From JBEKYH01 sp049511115 (GTDB lineage Bacteria > Planctomycetota > Phycisphaerae > Tepidisphaerales > Tepidisphaeraceae), in the NCBI GenBank assembly GCA_049511115.1, contig JBEKYH010000195.1:1-8694 (forward strand): a stretch of DNA of 8,694 bases, read 5' to 3'. Numbering within the stretch: position 1 is the stretch's first letter; each line of letters opens with the position of its first letter. The notes beneath the pieces were generated by a model that was not told the origin of the DNA, searched no databases, and was given only the letters and a program-made list of their open reading frames with translations. The position numbers and the translations under genes are program-made. Of this stretch, positions 7,359-8,694 are shown in pieces.

Positions 7359-7406
7359 TTTGTTGAGGGTTCAACAAACGAGGGGTGATGGCGACCGAAA
7401 ATCGCC
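7359..7406. repeat. Two hairpins beside the left inverted repeat
   Basis: TTTGTTGA (7359-7366) pairs perfectly with TCAACAAA (7371-7378) around a GGGT loop. GGCGA (7390-7394) pairs with TCGCC (7402-7406) around a 7-base loop. Neither is followed by a T-tract on either strand. They fill the interval between the REPIN-like element and the 22-bp inverted repeat and may be part of the mobile unit's flank. Confidence 0.5.
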
Positions 7407-7418
7407 GAACACGTCAAT

Positions 7419-7440
7419 ATTATGAATGTCCCCTTTTCTT
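7419..7440 (+). repeat. Left 22-bp terminal inverted repeat
   Basis: Begins ATTATGAATGTCCCC and ends TTTTCTT. It is identical over 22 bases to the reverse complement of 8015-8036. Outside and inside these bases the two ends diverge apart from a weak G/C-rich continuation. No flanking direct repeat is obvious. Confidence 0.85.
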
Positions 7441-7473
7441 TGCCATGATGTCGGCTCCGTCCGAAGAAGATGA

Positions 7474-7491
7474 GATGCCGTCCGTGGCATC
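7474..7491. other. Small stem-loop after the immunity gene
   Basis: GATGCC (7474-7479) pairs with GGCATC (7486-7491) around GTCCGT. On the minus strand it lies just after the immunity stop codon, so it could mark the transcript's 3' end, but no run of U follows the stem. Confidence 0.3.
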
Positions 7492-7504
7492 CGCTCTACC
7501 CTAT

Positions 7505-7789
7505 TCATCGCAACCGATACTTTCTCTCCGCTAAGTCCTTGGCAACATTTGTCAATAACGGGGGGCCGCCGCCGTGCCAGTCCTTGTGAGGATAGGTCAG
7601 TTCCCACATCCTTCCGTCGCGTTTGTCGACGTACAAGATATCCCACCCATCCTCTGACGCAGCCAGCCTGGTCAACTGAGCCGATATGAGTTCTTCGATC
7701 CGGCGCGAAGTGTCGTCGGCGACCACTCCGCCACCAGCTTTGATCCAGCGACCTTCAAGCACAGATTCGTTCGGTTCCAATAGTCTCAT
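7505..7789 (-). CDS. Imm27-like immunity protein
   Basis: A 94-residue soluble protein without signal or membrane segment. From memory of the family it matches Imm27 of polymorphic toxin systems: start MRLLEPNESVLEGRW, V-D-T-RRIEEL (22-34), GW at 48-49, DGRMWELTYP at 58-67 and HGGGPP at 72-77. These are the conserved landmarks of that group, and the length is normal. Immunity proteins bind and neutralise the toxin domain encoded just upstream. Its ATG overlaps the stop of the upstream toxin frame as ATGA (7786-7789), with GAGG about 8 bases upstream, so translation is probably coupled and the pairing looks genuine. The gene seems intact although its toxin partner lacks an N-terminus, so it may persist as an orphan immunity gene. 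The family call rests on motif recall, not a search. Confidence 0.75.
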   Translation of the reverse strand: MRLLEPNESVLEGRWIKAGGGVVADDTSRRIEELISAQLTRLAASEDGWDILYVDKRDGRMWELTYPHKDWHGGGPPLLTNVAKDLAERKYRLR

Positions 7790-8016
7790 GGTATCGTCCT
7801 CGTTACCCCACCAGCGGGTATCGGGCCGTTGGGGATTACAAATTCTGGCAATCCACCCGATGTGAATCCACTGCCGATGAATCCGGGACTGGGGTTTCGT
7901 ATGGGAACAGCAATCCCATTCACACCTTGTGACGGGAACTCAATGATGCGGAACGAACTGCTGGCCGGTATTTCGAGCTTCTCAGCGATCTGAGCCGCAT
8001 TCAAACCTCGGAGCAA
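7786..8016 (-). pseudogene. C-terminal polymorphic-toxin domain fragment lacking its N-terminus
   Basis: A 76-codon frame reading LLRGLNAAQIAEKLEIP, then FRIIEFPSQG (22-31), PGFIGSG (44-50) and EFVIPNGPIPAGG (58-70). I do not recognise a named toxin family with certainty. The RG-LNAAQIAEKL helix followed by short beta strands, the position immediately upstream of an Imm27-like gene and the ATGA overlap all fit a toxin tip cut from a larger polymorphic toxin. The frame has no ATG; the only possible start is TTG at 8016, which lies inside the 22-bp inverted repeat and has no Shine-Dalgarno. Upstream the same frame stays open to 8085 but only as a shadow of the RAYT gene. No delivery, RHS or filamentous domain remains. 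It could be a silent recombination donor, a pseudogene or an expressed short toxin. Confidence 0.5.
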
Positions 8017-8036
8017 GAAAAGGGGACATTCATAAT
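8015..8036 (-). repeat. Right 22-bp terminal inverted repeat
   Basis: Exact reverse complement of 7419-7440. Its outer base at 8036 is the last base of the RAYT stop codon, and its inner end lies two bases inside the toxin-fragment frame. Read on the minus strand it contains an ATG at 8031-8033. Confidence 0.85.
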
Positions 8037-8046
8037 TAACCTCCTT
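8031..8046 (-). promoter_or_regulatory. Near-perfect Shine-Dalgarno and ATG at the RAYT 3' end, out of frame with the toxin
   Basis: On the minus strand AAGGAGGT (8046-8039) overlaps the RAYT stop and lies 6 bases before ATG at 8033-8031. That frame encodes only MNVPFSCSEV and then stops at 8003-8001. The toxin frame is one base back (-1). No canonical slippery heptamer is present, so this looks like a ribosome start left without its original gene, or a leader peptide. Confidence 0.5.
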
Positions 8047-8694
8047 CTCCCGCCTTCGGCCGCCCGCGCGGCCGAAGGGTGAAGGTCAAACCAAGCCGTT
8101 CGGCGGTCTGGCGGGTCCAGTCGTCCGAGCCGTAGGGACGCCCGCGTTTCACGCTCGTCTGGACGCCATCCAGGTCCTGGTCGGGCATCTTCTCCTCGAG
8201 CAGTTTACTCCAATTTCGCGGCCGATCCACGGGCCATTCGCTGAGCAGCGCCGTCGCCAACTTGCCTCGCCGCATCGCGTCGCTGGACCACGGCCACTCG
8301 CCGGCACGCTTGGCCAATCCGGCCCGCAGCGCGTTGGCCTCGACGTATCGCAGCACGGTCAGGAGATGCCCGTCGCTTTGCACCGGAAAACTTTTGTATC
8401 GCCCCTGATACAAATGCCCCGGCGGCGAATGGTAATGGGCGTGATGCCGCCGCACGTGAGCGGTGCAAAGCCAGCGCATGAAAGCGGCCAAGTCCTTGTC
8501 CGCCTGCGGGCGCAGAACCAGGTGCCAGTGATTGGGCATCAGGCACAACCCCAGCACATCGACAGGCATAATCCGCTGGCGGGCCTGAAGGAGAAGTTTC
8601 ACGAAGGCGGCGTAGTCCTCGGGCTTATGGAAGATACGCATCCGGCCGTTGCCGCGATTGAGCACGTGATAGATAGCCCCGCCCTCGACCGCCC
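8036..8694 (-). CDS. REP-associated tyrosine transposase (RAYT, Y1/HUH family), 5' end outside window
   Basis: A single-strand DNA transposase of the IS200/IS605-related TnpA-REP group, which nicks GTAG-hairpin REP sequences through a tyrosine. The frame continues past the GTG at 8665 to the window edge, reading VEGGAIYH before VLNRGNGR, the standard N-terminal motif, so only roughly the first dozen residues are missing. Numbering from the GTG: the HUH pair is H46 and H48 in MPNHWHLV, the probable catalytic tyrosine is Y107 in LRYVEANALRAGL, and GHLYQGRYKSF lies at 83-93. The C-terminal tail has SVKRGRPYGSDDW and ends RPRGRPKAGEGG, a basic DNA-binding extension typical of RAYTs. All key residues are present, so it could be active. 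No TnpB or companion gene is visible. The 3' end abuts the right 22-bp repeat, and a REPIN-like target lies at 7248-7303. Confidence 0.93.
   Translation of the reverse strand, partial: AVEGGAIYHVLNRGNGRMRIFHKPEDYAAFVKLLLQARQRIMPVDVLGLCLMPNHWHLVLRPQADKDLAAFMRWLCTAHVRRHHAHYHSPPGHLYQGRYKSFPVQSDGHLLTVLRYVEANALRAGLAKRAGEWPWSSDAMRRGKLATALLSEWPVDRPRNWSKLLEEKMPDQDLDGVQTSVKRGRPYGSDDWTRQTAERLGLTFTLRPRGRPKAGEGG
8053..8078. repeat. Perfect 11-bp hairpin inside the RAYT 3' end
   Basis: CCTTCGGCCGC (8053-8063) and GCGGCCGAAGG (8068-8078) are perfect complements around a CCGC loop. They encode part of the RPRGRPKAG tail and lie 16 bases outside the right 22-bp repeat. The hairpin could be a transposase-recognised end structure or a transcript-stabilising fold; no T-tract follows. 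Confidence 0.55.

Larger units (their letters stand above)
7419..8036. mobile_element. Putative 618-bp inverted-repeat-bounded toxin-immunity cassette
   Basis: The perfect 22-bp inverted repeats enclose 574 bases holding only a toxin-tip fragment and an Imm27-type gene, both on the minus strand. The 540 bases from 7501 to 8040 are about 54% GC by hand count, lower than adjoining genes (often above 65%). One edge coincides exactly with the first base of the RAYT stop codon (8036-8038), linking the unit physically to that transposase. Mobility is inferred; no target duplication is visible. Confidence 0.45.

Noticed and set aside
7037..7417. Overlapping open frames on both strands through the repeat region
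   Set aside because: They translate the G/A-rich repeat and the REPIN hairpins, have no ribosome site, and show no family resemblance.
6948..7440. CRISPR array
   Set aside because: The repeats are of several unrelated kinds with irregular spacing. There are no identical 25-40-base direct repeats with regular spacers and no cas genes.
8001..8036. Programmed -1 frameshift from the ATG at 8033 into the toxin frame
   Set aside because: The run CCCCTTTTCTT is suggestive, but read in frame it does not form a canonical X XXY YYZ heptamer, and no downstream stimulatory structure is evident.
8036..8694. Complete IS200/IS605 insertion sequence
   Set aside because: The tail and motifs are those of a RAYT rather than IS200 TnpA, and there is no TnpB gene or element end in view.

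Overview
The window is GC-rich bacterial DNA, about 60-65% GC in most genes. It looks like Planctomycetota, possibly Phycisphaerae or a related soil lineage. That is an inference from gene content (CHASE2 adenylate cyclase, GAF-SpoIIE phosphatase, secreted Fes-type esterase, REP-associated tyrosine transposase) and from G/A-rich intergenic repeats. No rRNA, tRNA or ribosomal protein gene is present to prove it.

Layout. (1) Positions 2-1681 (+): 3' part of a membrane CHASE2-class III adenylate cyclase, cut by the window start. (2) Positions 1682-1903: a spacer with fold-back repeats, a terminator-like stem with a T-tract, and a promoter whose -10 box lies 6 bases before the next ATG. (3) Positions 1904-4041 (+): a two-gene operon, a GAF-SpoIIE/PP2C serine phosphatase and a Cof-type HAD phosphatase, with an ATGA overlap. 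(4) Positions 4300-5403 (+): an exported Fes/esterase-D-like hydrolase. (5) Positions 5433-6932 (-): CoA-acylating methylmalonate-semialdehyde dehydrogenase (mmsA), convergent with the esterase. (6) Positions 6933-7418: a gene-free, repeat-rich stretch with a tandem heptamer, a G/A-rich dispersed repeat, a REPIN-like pair of GTAG hairpins and further hairpins. (7) Positions 7419-8036: a 618-bp unit bounded by a perfect 22-bp inverted repeat. It holds, on the minus strand, the C-terminal piece of a probable polymorphic toxin overlapping an Imm27-type immunity gene. GC is about 54% by hand count. (8) Positions 8036-8694 (-): a RAYT (Y1/HUH) transposase, cut by the window end.

The left part is chromosomal signalling and metabolism: cyclic nucleotide synthesis, protein serine/threonine dephosphorylation, a small-molecule phosphatase, an extracytoplasmic hydrolase and a valine/inositol/propionyl-CoA pathway enzyme. 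The right part is an accessory island. A RAYT gene, a REPIN-like element and an inverted-repeat-bounded toxin-immunity remnant lie within about 1.5 kb. This is the most unusual part of the window. It suggests that a toxin tip plus its immunity gene can be packaged between copies of a RAYT-linked repeat, but one locus cannot prove mobility.
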